This document shows, in pieces, positions 8,100-16,085 of a stretch of 64,000 nt of DNA. The notes beneath the pieces are model-generated. The model was not told where the DNA came from and did no database searches. It saw only the letters and a list, made by a program, of their open reading frames with translations. This DNA is from Ochrobactrum sp. BTU1 (GTDB taxonomy: Bacteria; Pseudomonadota; Alphaproteobacteria; Rhizobiales; Rhizobiaceae): assembly GCA_018798825.1 (NCBI GenBank), contig CP076357.1, forward strand, positions 558,001-622,000, read 5' to 3'. The translations under genes and the position numbers were made by a program. How positions within the stretch are numbered: the first letter of the stretch is position 1; each line of letters opens with the position of its first letter.

Positions 8100-9155
8100 G
8101 GCAACTTCACAGGGTTGTTGAACGCTGTATCGGGGAATCTCGTTAAAAGTTCAAACTGGGTCCCGCCACCACTCCCGCCAAAATTTCCCGAATTAACTGT
8201 TCCTGTCCGAATTATCGTGCCCTCAGGGGGCGTCTCAACTGTTATATGTAAGGGTATAAGTGGAAGATCAAATTTATCGGCTATTTGCTGTGGTGAAAGC
8301 CCCTTATTATAATCCAACGTCATTATCCATTGCCCACCTTGGTCCGTCTTGCCTTCCGTGTATACTCGTACGTACGTACTCTTGCCATCAGCATAATCGT
8401 CGATCATCTTGGCCGCTTTGGCGGCTGCGTCGTCGTAAAGTTGTTGCGCCTTCAGTTGCTCACTGAGAAGTTTCTGAAGATCAGGTATTCCGGGGAGCGA
8501 CGTATTGGTATCGGTTGTGTCGCGCCGCAGATCATCAACGTTCTGCTGCTGACTGTCCAGATTGTTATTGATGATCTCGCCCGGAGAGACTGCTGAAAGC
8601 GCCTTTCCGGTTTCGCTTTCACCTTTCGCGGTTATGCCCCCAAAAAGCTCCTCGTGCATATGCTCGTAATTGGTCTTGTCCTGAGCTGCGAGAAGATTGA
8701 CATCACGCTCCGCGGTAATGGCAACATCATTTTCGGCTTCAACAAGTGCGGCTTGAAGGTTCGCATCGCGGCCCGCATTGATGATGACGTTGTCGCCAGC
8801 TTGTAGACTGGAGACAGCATTGGTCTCAGCACCTTGCTTCGTTTGGTCTTTCGACGAACCAAATCCGATACCGATGGAAGCGCTGCCTTCGCTGGACTTC
8901 ACCTGAACGCCAAAGCCTGAACGCTTTTCCTTGTCTTCGGACGCACAGCTTTCCGCGCCAGGAAGGATATTGACGTCACGAGCCGCATCGAGCGCGATTT
9001 CGTTTCCGGCTTCAACTCTCTAGCCTACAATATTAACATCTGTCTCGCGGGCTTTGATCGAAACATCATTCCCAGCCGAAAGCTCAGAGCCGACATTGGC
9101 GACGATGTTCTCGCTGCTGCTTTTCTCTTCCTTGCCTCAGATCGAGTAGAAGCCG
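8096..9155 (-). pseudogene. Orphan cdiA fragment with toxin of unknown fold
   Basis: The segment matches the main cdiA from about 9155 down to 8400 but is rearranged. The match to the 21600-22100 repeats jumps at LFGGITA to KGESETGKALSA, deleting roughly 220 codons present in the main copy, and an in-frame stop lies near 9018, so only 8902-8096 (268 codons) is open. After KMIDDYA the sequence switches to a ~95-residue toxin: STYVRVYTEG, QWIMTLDYNKGLSPQQIADK, TPPEGTIIRTG and GGSGGGTQFELL. I do not know its activity. The early R and a late Q-x-E are loosely reminiscent of ADP-ribosyltransferase-type folds, which is weak. Only recombination into cdiA would express it as a secreted toxin. Confidence 0.72.
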
Positions 9156-9235
9156 TGGATGAGGTGTTTCCATTCGAGCTGACGCAGTGCAACACCTGAC
9201 CAGTATAAACTTCAATTGAAACTGCAAAGAAAAAA

Positions 9236-9439
9236 CTATCCTTTTCCCGTGTTAGAATCGAAGCTGAAAATCGGACAGGCTCCATCTTTTTTTCCAACCA
9301 AACTGATTTCCTTCGCGCCTTCAACACCATCTACGTGCAAAAGAACCTTCATTTCTTTGTTTTCGAAACTCTCTAGTTCCCTAATTAGCTGCTGCACTGA
9401 TTTACCCCTCGAAGACCATTCTTTTGCTTTTTCTATCAT
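9236..9439 (-). CDS. Small immunity-like protein (67 aa)
   Basis: The start is taken as the ATG at 9439 because a strong GAGGAG lies 6 nt upstream. The 67-residue product begins MIEKAKEWSSRGKSVQQLIR, a helical N-terminal half, and ends in a strand-rich half with VLLHVDGVEGAKEISLVG. It has no signal peptide. A short frame ending in TGA overlaps this ATG (ATGA), the junction seen at the toxin/immunity pairs nearby, so it is probably an orphan cdiI whose toxin is almost completely lost. The family was not recognised. Confidence 0.5.
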   Translation of the reverse strand: MIEKAKEWSSRGKSVQQLIRELESFENKEMKVLLHVDGVEGAKEISLVGKKDGACPIFSFDSNTGKG

Positions 9440-9526
9440 CTCAGTCTCCTCAGGATCGCACATTGTGTCCGGCAAACTGATCGCGCGCCATCGCAATACA
9501 TCACTCTGTCGCGCATCTGAAGGCTA

Positions 9527-9766
9527 TCATTGGTCAGTTCCTAACCTCATCATTCTTACACTTATCCTCATCGATTCTGGAATGATCACTTGTTTATCTA
9601 CTAAAATGCACCACAACAACTCCCATGCAACTCCGTACTCTTGATGGTTTATATATTCTTGTACATCTTTATGGTCTTTATCATCGATGTATTCACTCAC
9701 TTTATTAAGAGATTCAATCAAAAGACTTTCAATCTTCTGAAAATTTTCGGAATTTTTTGAAGTCAT
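9527..9766 (-). CDS. MafI/CdiI-like immunity protein (79 aa)
   Basis: A 79-residue, all-helical acidic protein with VQEYINHQEYGVAWELLWC in the middle, the pattern of MafI-type small immunity proteins that partner EndoU and related toxins (H-x-E-Y followed by A-W-E-L-L). It starts 2 nt after the TAG of the EndoU toxin remnant (9769-9771), so it belongs to that pair. The gene is intact although its toxin is frameshifted and lacks a catalytic His. Confidence 0.72.
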   Translation of the reverse strand: MTSKNSENFQKIESLLIESLNKVSEYIDDKDHKDVQEYINHQEYGVAWELLWCILVDKQVIIPESMRISVRMMRLGTDQ

Positions 9767-9768
9767 AA

Positions 9769-10560
9769 CTACGGATTCCTAGGTACATTTGTAGGAAATG
9801 CGGTCACAACACCACCCCCCTTTGAGGCTGGTTCTATGACGACCCTGATTTTAACATTATCAACTACAGCTTCTTTCACGATACGCTGATTATATTGTGT
9901 TGTCCCGATGATATTGGGATTCTTCGCGATCGCATCCACTTCATCCAGTATTCGTTGTGATGTCCAGCTCTTGGGAAAGGGGCTTTTACCTGGACCACCA
10001 GGCCACAAATACCCACCCCTGTACCATTACCATGCAGGATATGTGTGGCGCGGGCGGATGAGATCAGGCCTTTCCCGGCGATTCCAGAACTATTATCGGC
10101 TCCCCCATCGCAGCGGCTGCCATAATACCCATGGCATCAAGACCCTCATCATAGAGCTCATCAATCTTCTCAGAAAATGATAGAGATGGATTATTCCAGG
10201 TAGCGCTCAATTCTGCAGACTTGGCTAGGCTACTTCGATTAGAGACTGATTTGATGCATAGAGTAATGCTCCATTGCGCTTGCAATTTTCACCAGTATTA
10301 TCTGATTACGCGACATAGGAAACCAGTGAAGCCAGAACGCCGCTGGCAAAGTTAGAACCATAGAAAGTGGACGAAAGACCAGATTGGATTACGCCGTCTT
10401 GAATGGTCTCCAGGACCCGGTCAAGGTCAGGTTGCCACTGTTAAAACCCTGGATCAGGTTTCGAGTAACCTGCCTGGTATCAAAGCCCAGAGTGCCGAGT
10501 TCGATAACCAGTGGTAAGCCCGGCCGAAAAGCCAAAAAAGGCTGCTGCCGAAGGTAAATA
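9769..10560 (-). pseudogene. Decayed orphan cdiA with EndoU RNase toxin
   Basis: On the minus strand the 3' part encodes GGPGKSPFPKSW, ILDEVDAIAKNPN, KIRVVIEP and VVTAFPTNVPRNP, typical of bacterial EndoU toxins. Just upstream, in another frame, is ATHILHGNGTG; joining the frames gives THILHGNGTGGGYLWPGGPG, where EndoU toxins have GGGH. So the toxin carries a one-base frameshift in a G run near 10010-10020 and a His-to-Tyr change at the second catalytic His. A second frameshift lies near 10075. Further upstream (10240-10300) the sequence resembles the Cys-containing pre-toxin region of the main CdiA at 19570-19630, and 10300-10560 holds broken pre-toxin sequence. Inactive as it stands. Confidence 0.75.
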
Positions 10561-10565
10561 TAGAA

Positions 10566-10907
10566 TTACCCTTGTACACAGTTATCCATACCGAGATCCC
10601 TGCACATCCAACCAAGCTTTGTAGTCGAAATACCTGGCATCATAGCAAGTTTCCAAGCTTCTAAATATTCTGGATTTGGCGAGAAAATCTTACCATCTTC
10701 TTTGATACTATTCTCCACATTTCCAAATCGGATAATAAATTCTAGATGATGGACAACCATTGTCCGAAGTATGTTCGAATTTGTGTCCATTTTATTAAAA
10801 TAATCTATGTCCGCATACTCATTCTCTCCACGCATCATCGCTAGGAGATCGTTTGCGTGCCCATTTATTATGAGCCAGTCAATCATTTCGGCTGGTGTAC
10901 ATGGCAT
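10566..10907 (-). CDS. Putative CDI immunity protein (113 aa)
   Basis: The ATG at 10907 follows the toxin TAA (10909-10911) by one base and is preferred over an upstream start at 10943 that would lie inside the toxin frame. The 113-residue product is largely helical and acidic (MPCTPAEMIDWLIINGH at the N-terminus) and has no signal peptide or named family. It is the expected cognate inhibitor of the GNAT-like CT and is intact although the toxin gene is split by an IS630 element. Confidence 0.68.
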   Translation of the reverse strand: MPCTPAEMIDWLIINGHANDLLAMMRGENEYADIDYFNKMDTNSNILRTMVVHHLEFIIRFGNVENSIKEDGKIFSPNPEYLEAWKLAMMPGISTTKLGWMCRDLGMDNCVQG

Positions 10908-10908
10908 G

Positions 10909-11567
10909 TTAATATCCAAACTTAAACTGAGGGAGCGCACCATGCGATATTTCGACAGTTTTGAAACCCATTAATTGCATTGATTTACCCAAAGGTGTTC
11001 CCCAAGCTGCTTCCGTAGCAGTTCTTCCTGAAGAAATTAGGTCGTTATAAGCTTGGAGATTTGATTTACCAAAGCTGCCTGACACCGTCTTTACGTTGTT
11101 AACACCTGCGAGCTCAATTGCGTTAGAAATGAGTTCCGTTCCGATTTGTTGCCCCCTCACATCCGTTGTATAGAATTTAATAAGTAAGTCACCGTTTGTA
11201 AATTGTGCGGTCAATTCAGCGCGTTGATATGGCTTAGGATGGCCGAAAATAGTTAAATCTACTTGTTCTAATCCTGGATAAGATTTTATCTCATTTGCAT
11301 ATTCTGTATCTGTAGATTTAAACGGTTTGAAACCTCCAGTGGCTGCAGCTTCGTCCCCTTTGAGAGCTTCTTTGGCCGCACCAATTCCTTTGAGTTTAGC
11401 AAAAACTCCGATGATCTGCGCGAGTGCCCACGGGTCACCATCGCTTGCGGACTGCAGGATACTGGGAATCGCTGTCACGCCTGTAAAATCTTGGGTGATT
11501 GCCCGAATTGCCCAGTAGATTGCATTCTGATCTTCTCGGGGAAGGTTCTCGTAACCATCGGGCGCTA
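10909..11567 (-). pseudogene. Orphan CdiA-CT, GNAT-like toxin (3' part)
   Basis: The minus-strand frame is open from the IS630 junction at 11567 to a TAA at 10909. The first ~80 residues are pre-toxin sequence. The last ~140 contain LIKFYTTDVRGQQIGTELI followed by a helix, a strand with TVSGSFGKSNLQAYN, and a final GKSMQLMGFK. The R-G-x-x-x-G pattern at a strand-helix turn, a following N-x-x-A-Y and a late M-G-F resemble motif A and the C-terminal strand of GNAT acetyltransferases. The fold is inferred. Removing the IS630 and one TA copy restores the frame with the piece at 15861-16085 (KIL then APDGYENLP), so the gene was intact when the IS arrived. Confidence 0.65.
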
Positions 11568-11580
11568 GAGCGTGTCCGCT

Positions 11581-12072
11581 TTACTCGGGGTCATATCCGC
11601 ACGATTTGAAGTAGTTGGCGCATTCTTGTGGTTCGAACAGCGTGACGATTTGGCCAACGGTATTCCATAAGCCGTCGATCGTTCGCTCGGCTTTTGCGCG
11701 CAAGACGGCCTTGAGCTTAGCGAATGCCTTCTCGATGGGGTTGAAGTCTGGACTGTATGGAGGAAGGTAAAGCAACCGGCATCCGGCGTCTTCGATTGCG
11801 TGACGTACTCCTTCCGCTTTGTGTGCAGGCAGATTATCCATGATGACGATGTCGCCCGGCACCAAGGTTGGAATGAGAACCTGCTGGACATAGGCCTGGA
11901 ATGCGACGCCGTTCATCGCACCGTCGAGGACCATGGGCGCGGTCATGCCAGATAGCCTGAGGGCTCCGGTAAACGTCGTCGTCTTCCAATGGCCGTGCGG
12001 GACCGATGAGCGGCATCTATCTCCGCAAGGGGCCCGTCCACGAAGCCGAGACATCTTCGTGCTCAGGCCGGG
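11581..12072 (-). pseudogene. IS630 transposase, C-terminal exon
   Basis: Encodes the DDE C-terminal part of an IS630-type OrfB, starting GLSTKMSRLRGRAPCGDRC. It continues with VPHGHWKTTTFT, VLVPGDIVIMDNLPAHK (second Asp) and LPPYSPDFNPIEKAFAKLK (Glu region) and ends KSCGYDPE. The N-terminal part, with the FIDE motif, lies beyond the group II intron at 13956-14068. An open frame from 12096 reads through the intron boundary, but its first residues are intron-derived. Confidence 0.85.
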
Positions 12073-13955
12073 GTGAGTAGGCCGGAGGAGTTTCACCAGC
12101 CGGCCTCTCGCAGAACGGTGCGTGAACCTCTCGATTCACACCGCTCCCATCAGGTAAACGTGTTCGTTCCGAACGCCTTCCAATGTACGAACAGCCCCGG
12201 ATTTTCCCGCGCCAACTTTCGCAAGAAGAGGCTGGCACGGGTTTTATGGGACTGAAAGCGCTTGAACTTTCGCCTGATCCAGGCCCTGAGTTTCTGATTG
12301 ACGTAATCAGCCAGAGTGGACAGGGCCGAGCGGCTGTACCGTCCATAATAGGCAATCCATCCCCGGAGGAGTGGATTGATCTGTCGGGCGATTTCAGCCA
12401 GCGTCCCCGGCGTCTGCCGCGGGATGTTCAAGCTTTTGATCGTCGCTCGCATCGACTTCAGTGCCGTTGGGCTGACCGCAGGCGTGTAGCCACAGAAGAA
12501 CTCGTCCCGCTGTGTATTCGCCACCCGTCGCGGCCGGAACTGATATCCAAGAAAGTCGAATGCGACATTCGGATAGGTTCCCCGGCGCCGTTGATCCTTG
12601 CAGTAAACGATCTTGGTCTTTGTCGGATGCATCTGCAGTCCGCACGCCGCCAGCTGAGAACCCAGCTCCACCTTGAGAGCTTTGGCTTGTTGCTCGTTCT
12701 GGCAGTGAACAAGACCATCGTCGGCATATCGACACCATGGTAGGTTGGGATGCGTCCGCGTCATCCACACATCGAATGCATAGTGCATGAAGAGATTTGC
12801 GAGGCAGGGACTGACGACACCGCCTTGCGGGGTGCCGCACGTTCGCGCAACGATCTCGCCATCCTTCTCCATCGGCGCTGCCAGCCATCTTCCGATGTAG
12901 AGCAGAGCCCACTTGCATGTGACGTGCTTCCTGACCGCCTTCAGCAAAAGATCGTGTGGAAGATTGTCGAACAGTCCTTTGATGTCGAATTCCAAAACCC
13001 AGTCATACTTCCAGCACCGCTGGCGAGTCACGCCGACGGCATCCAGGGCCGACTTCCCCGGCCTGTACCCATATGAGTCTGGAAGAAAGACGGAGTCCAA
13101 ATCCGGCTCAATCATCTGTTTGACCACCATCTGCGCGATCCGGTCGCTGACCGTGGGCACACCCAAAACCCTCTCGCCTCCAGCCTTCTTTGGAATGGAG
13201 ACGGCACGCACCGGTGGCGGAAAGTAGGCTCCGGACGACATCCGATTCCAGATCTTGTAGAGATTTCTCGCAAGGTCTTTCTCGAACATTTCCAAAGTCT
13301 CGCCGTCTACCCCGGCTGCGCCATGGTTGGCTTTGACCACTTTATAAGCTTCGTACACTTGCCGTTTCTCAATTCGAAACGGCTTGTCTGTCGTACTTTC
13401 CAAAGTCATCCTGTTTCCAGTTGTTTCAAACAATACGACCACCTGATCCGACCCCTTTGCTCCGACCCCATTACAGGGCCCTCGACGCTCTTACGGGTCG
13501 GTCCGCCCCAGTCTCCCGCATCGGTACTCTAGCCTTGCGGTTTGCGCCGCTTGAGCTTCTCCCTTGGCATCAGGAGCCTGGTTCCTGCAGTTCCGCGTGA
13601 AAGCCTATGTCCAAATCACGCCCCCTCTACGCCGGTCGCCGCCCGCCCGGTCATCAGGCATCTGGCGGACTTGTCCCAGGATGACGAAACGGTCCTGGTT
13701 TGGACGACACTTAGGTTCATAACGACGCGTCCTCGGAGGGTTCACTCTCGTTCGTCTTTTGAACATGCACCTGCTCGGATCTCGTCCGAACGTTTCATCC
13801 GACGCTCACCACCACGGCTCTTTACCGTAGCAGCTCGGACTGGTTTGAGACCTGCTCCTGAAAGCCGATCCCGGAGGGCCGTCCCCCATCATTCACGCAG
13901 CTTTACGCCACGGTCTTAGTTCATGTTGAACTCCTTCCGCTGCTCTGCAGCACAC
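12073..13955 (-). mobile_element. Group II intron inserted in IS630 transposase
   Basis: On the minus strand the intron begins GTGTG at 13955, directly after the FIDE codons of the IS630 transposase, and ends near 12073 before GGCCTGAGC, where the transposase resumes. Near the 3' end a domain V-like hairpin (GAGCGGTGTGAA... to ...ACGCACCGTTC, about 12105-12145) and a domain VI-like GGCCGG/CCGGCC stem are visible. The length of ~1.9 kb and the internal maturase fit a complete bacterial group II intron. The 3' boundary is uncertain by a few bases. Confidence 0.8.
12150..13409 (-). CDS. Group II intron reverse transcriptase/maturase
   Basis: A 419-residue protein from the ATG at 13409; a start at 13442 would add 11 residues. 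The RT domain spans about residues 20-300: GVPTVSDRIAQMVV, LEFDIKGLFDNLPHDLL with catalytic Asp residues, GTPQGGVVSPCLANL, and the YADD box in WCRYADDGLVHC. The maturase (X) domain follows with INPLLRGWIAYYGRYS. No C-terminal HNH endonuclease is present. It promotes splicing and retrohoming of the surrounding intron. The frame is intact, so this intron may still be active. Confidence 0.9.
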   Translation of the reverse strand: MTLESTTDKPFRIEKRQVYEAYKVVKANHGAAGVDGETLEMFEKDLARNLYKIWNRMSSGAYFPPPVRAVSIPKKAGGERVLGVPTVSDRIAQMVVKQMIEPDLDSVFLPDSYGYRPGKSALDAVGVTRQRCWKYDWVLEFDIKGLFDNLPHDLLLKAVRKHVTCKWALLYIGRWLAAPMEKDGEIVARTCGTPQGGVVSPCLANLFMHYAFDVWMTRTHPNLPWCRYADDGLVHCQNEQQAKALKVELGSQLAACGLQMHPTKTKIVYCKDQRRRGTYPNVAFDFLGYQFRPRRVANTQRDEFFCGYTPAVSPTALKSMRATIKSLNIPRQTPGTLAEIARQINPLLRGWIAYYGRYSRSALSTLADYVNQKLRAWIRRKFKRFQSHKTRASLFLRKLARENPGLFVHWKAFGTNTFT

Positions 13956-14068
13956 TTTCATCGATGAAGACAAGCCGCGCCGGATCGAGATTGAGTTGGT
14001 CGTCGAACCAATCCTGACGACGTTTCAGCAGGTCAGGACGCTCCTGCTCCAGTGCATGCGCGGTCTTT
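13956..14068 (-). pseudogene. IS630 transposase, middle segment
   Basis: About 37 codons between the IS110-family element and the group II intron, reading KTAHALEQERPDLLKRR, QDWFDDQLN and LDPARLVFIDE on the minus strand. FIDE contains the first catalytic Asp of the IS630 DDE triad. It continues orfA (15421) on one side and the C-terminal exon (12072) on the other. Confidence 0.8.
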
Positions 14069-14073
14069 ATGGA

Positions 14074-15417
14074 ATGGCCCGCCCCTTTCGCCAGCGTCTG
14101 TTAAGATGCTGTCGTGTGCGAAGAAGAAAGGAACGAGCCAATGACTATTGTGATCCTTGGAGTTGATCTGGGCAAGACATCTTGTAGCGTCGTGGGTGTT
14201 GATGCAACTGGCTCAGTAGTTGCTCGCAGGACGATGCGTCGTCAGACGCTAATTAATTACGTAACGAAACTTCCGACTTGCGTTGTAGCGATGGAAGCGT
14301 GTTGTGGAGCTCATCATCTTGGTCGGCTGTTTGCGGCACAAGGCCACGAGGTTCGGCTGATGTCGCCAGAATATGTTCGCCCGTACATCAAGGCCCAGAA
14401 AAACGATGATCGGGACGCTGAGGGGATTGCCGAAGCTGCATCTCGACCGACCATGCGTTTTATCGATCTTAAGAGCCAGGAGCAACTGGATATCCAGACA
14501 CGGCATCGGGTGCGTAGTCGCCTTGTGGCAGAGCGAAGGAATCTGATCAATCAGCTTCGCGCAATTCTGTTGGAACGTGGGATCATCTTCCCGGTCGGAC
14601 GGAAAAAGCTCGAGATCGGCATGGATGCTCTGCTCGCAGAGAGCAACGAAATATTATCTCCACGTATGCGTCAGCTGGTTGGCGATTTGCGTGTGGAATG
14701 GAAGGGCCTCGATACGAAGATCGAAGCCTTGAATACTGAATTTATCCAACTGGCACGCAATGATGCGGCCATGCGTAGACTGACGTCTATCCCCGGCATA
14801 GGTGTGCTCAATGCTACGGCCCTGGTGGCTGCAGTGGGAGATGAAAGCAGCTTCAAGAAAGCGCGCGATCTGGGTGCCTGGCTCGGACTGGTCCCTAAAC
14901 AGCCCAGCACCGGCGGCAAACCCCGGCTGCTTGGAATATCAAAACGTGGCAACACTTATTTACGCACTCTGCTCATTCATGGAGCTCGCGCAGCGTTACC
15001 GTCACTTTCGACAACCGACACGCCTCTGGGGGAATGGCTGAAGGCCATGATCGAGCGCGGCGTACACCGTAACGCCGTGGTTGTAGCGTTAGCAAATAAG
15101 TTGGCGCGGATAGCATGGGCTGCATTGCGCAAGGAAACTGGCTTTGAACGCAGCTACCCAGTGGCTGTGTAATAGGATCGGCTACATACAAGGAACGCGT
15201 AGCCAACGAAGTTTGCAGGAAGGATCGTGAAGATGGCCTGACAGTCGAACGGCGTTTGGAAAGCCCGGGCAAAAAAATGGCACCTGTTGCCGAAGTCTTT
15301 ATTGGGGCTCTAAGCGTGCGGATGTCCATCTTGGCCATGAGCTTGCTCATGAGACCGTATACGTTGACGCAGACTGATCAGAACACCGTAAAATCCTCTT
15401 GCAACGGGGCGGGCCAT
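14074..15417. repeat. 12-bp subterminal inverted repeats of the IS110-family element
   Basis: Left copy 14074-14085 and right copy 15406-15417 are exact reverse complements (ATGGCCCGCCCC). They lie about 5 and 3 nt inside the element's ends, as in the IS1111 subgroup. Confidence 0.8.
14141..15172 (+). CDS. IS110/IS1111-family transposase
   Basis: A 343-residue transposase from the ATG at 14141, with AAAGGA 8 nt upstream; an upstream GTG at 14114 is less likely. The N-terminal DEDD (RuvC-like) domain has GVDLGKTSCSVVGVD with the first Asp, MEACCGAHHLGR with the Glu, and KNDDRDAEGIAEA with the remaining acids. The C-terminal transposase_20 domain has LTSIPGIGVLNATALVA and GAWLGLVPKQPSTGGK, followed by the ISKRGNTYLR segment. 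The gene is intact, so the element may be mobile. Confidence 0.92.
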   Translation: MTIVILGVDLGKTSCSVVGVDATGSVVARRTMRRQTLINYVTKLPTCVVAMEACCGAHHLGRLFAAQGHEVRLMSPEYVRPYIKAQKNDDRDAEGIAEAASRPTMRFIDLKSQEQLDIQTRHRVRSRLVAERRNLINQLRAILLERGIIFPVGRKKLEIGMDALLAESNEILSPRMRQLVGDLRVEWKGLDTKIEALNTEFIQLARNDAAMRRLTSIPGIGVLNATALVAAVGDESSFKKARDLGAWLGLVPKQPSTGGKPRLLGISKRGNTYLRTLLIHGARAALPSLSTTDTPLGEWLKAMIERGVHRNAVVVALANKLARIAWAALRKETGFERSYPVAV

Positions 15418-15420
15418 ACG

Positions 15421-15777
15421 TTTTTTGAAAGTCCAGCCGCGCTTTCGCAGCCAGACGTCAAGCGCGCTGCGGCCGATCGATACGGCTCTGTCCTCGCGCA
15501 ATCGCAGAACCATCTCGTTGAGCGTTATATCCTTTTTCTCTTCGATTATGCGGATGATGAAGTCCTCGTGAGCATCGAGGCGTGAACCACTGCGTCGGCC
15601 CTGCTTGGCAGGCGTCAACTGGCCGGCCCGTGCGCTGGCAATCCAGGCGATGGCCGTTGAAATCCCAATTCCAAATCTGGCTGCCGCCGATCTCGCCGAC
15701 ATGCCATCGCGTGACGCAGCCAGAACGCGGCTACGCAAATCATCACTGAAAGCTCGGGTAATATTGCCTCCGACCAA
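15421..15777 (-). pseudogene. IS630 transposase, N-terminal part
   Basis: The helix-turn-helix N-terminal part of the IS630 transposase (RAFSDDLRSRVLAASRDGM, SARSAAARFGIGISTA, then LREDRAVSIGRSALDVWLRK and RGWTFKK). The original frame is cut at about 15421 by the IS110-family element; the open frame running on to 15310 adds element-derived residues. The same 5' end occurs as a remnant at 282-449. Confidence 0.82.
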
Positions 15778-15860
15778 ATCACCAGTCGAAGCGATAGAAT
15801 CAGAATTCGACAGCCAGGGGAATCCTCAAACGCGATTCCGCGTTCAATGGACGTGCTCTA

Positions 15861-16085
15861 GAATTTTCAGCATCTGCCCCATTACGTCTGGATTGCGAAC
15901 TACTTTGTTCCAATCCTCATAGTTCATAAAAGTAGCAACACCACTGTAACTCGATAAGGCAACAACAGCATTCTTGAGTACTGTTTCGCAATCTGCCCCT
16001 GCATAACCACCCGACCGGCAAGCCACATATTCTTTTTGTTGTTTGTCGTCTTTTTCATCAAGTTGCACGGCGCAGCGCGTTGCCA
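15861..16085 (-). pseudogene. Orphan cdiA pre-toxin piece (5' part of GNAT-like module)
   Basis: On the minus strand this encodes CAVQLDEKDDKQQKEYVAC, then SGGYAGADCETVLKNAVVAL and DVMGQMLKIL, before the IS630 insertion. Paired Cys residues and an acidic helical character resemble the pre-toxin regions of the other CdiA copies. It joins in frame with 11567 once the IS630 and one TA are removed. Its own 5' end is cut by the truncated second group II intron at about 16086, so no repeat region is attached. Confidence 0.65.

Larger units (their letters stand above)
14069..15420 (+). mobile_element. IS110-family element inside IS630
   Basis: This segment separates two parts of the IS630 transposase that join in an A/T-rich run (TTTCAAAAA / AAGACCGCGC on the minus strand). 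It contains one transposase gene and a perfect 12-bp subterminal inverted repeat, ATGGCCCGCCCC at 14074-14085 and GGGGCGGGCCAT at 15406-15417, the layout of IS1111-type members of IS110. Exact outer ends are uncertain by a few bases because no clear target duplication is visible. Confidence 0.8.
11568..15858 (-). mobile_element. IS630-family element, interrupted twice
   Basis: The ends are inverted repeats (GAGCGTGTCC... at 11568 and, on the other strand, GAGCACGTCC... at 15858) flanked by TA at 11566-11567 and 15859-15860, the TA duplication of the IS630/Tc1 superfamily. The transposase is split over 15777-15421, 14068-13956 and 12072-11581. The first gap is an IS110-family element and the second a group II intron. 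The IS lies in a cdiA pre-toxin region. It is nonfunctional unless the intron splices and the IS110 element leaves. Confidence 0.85.
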
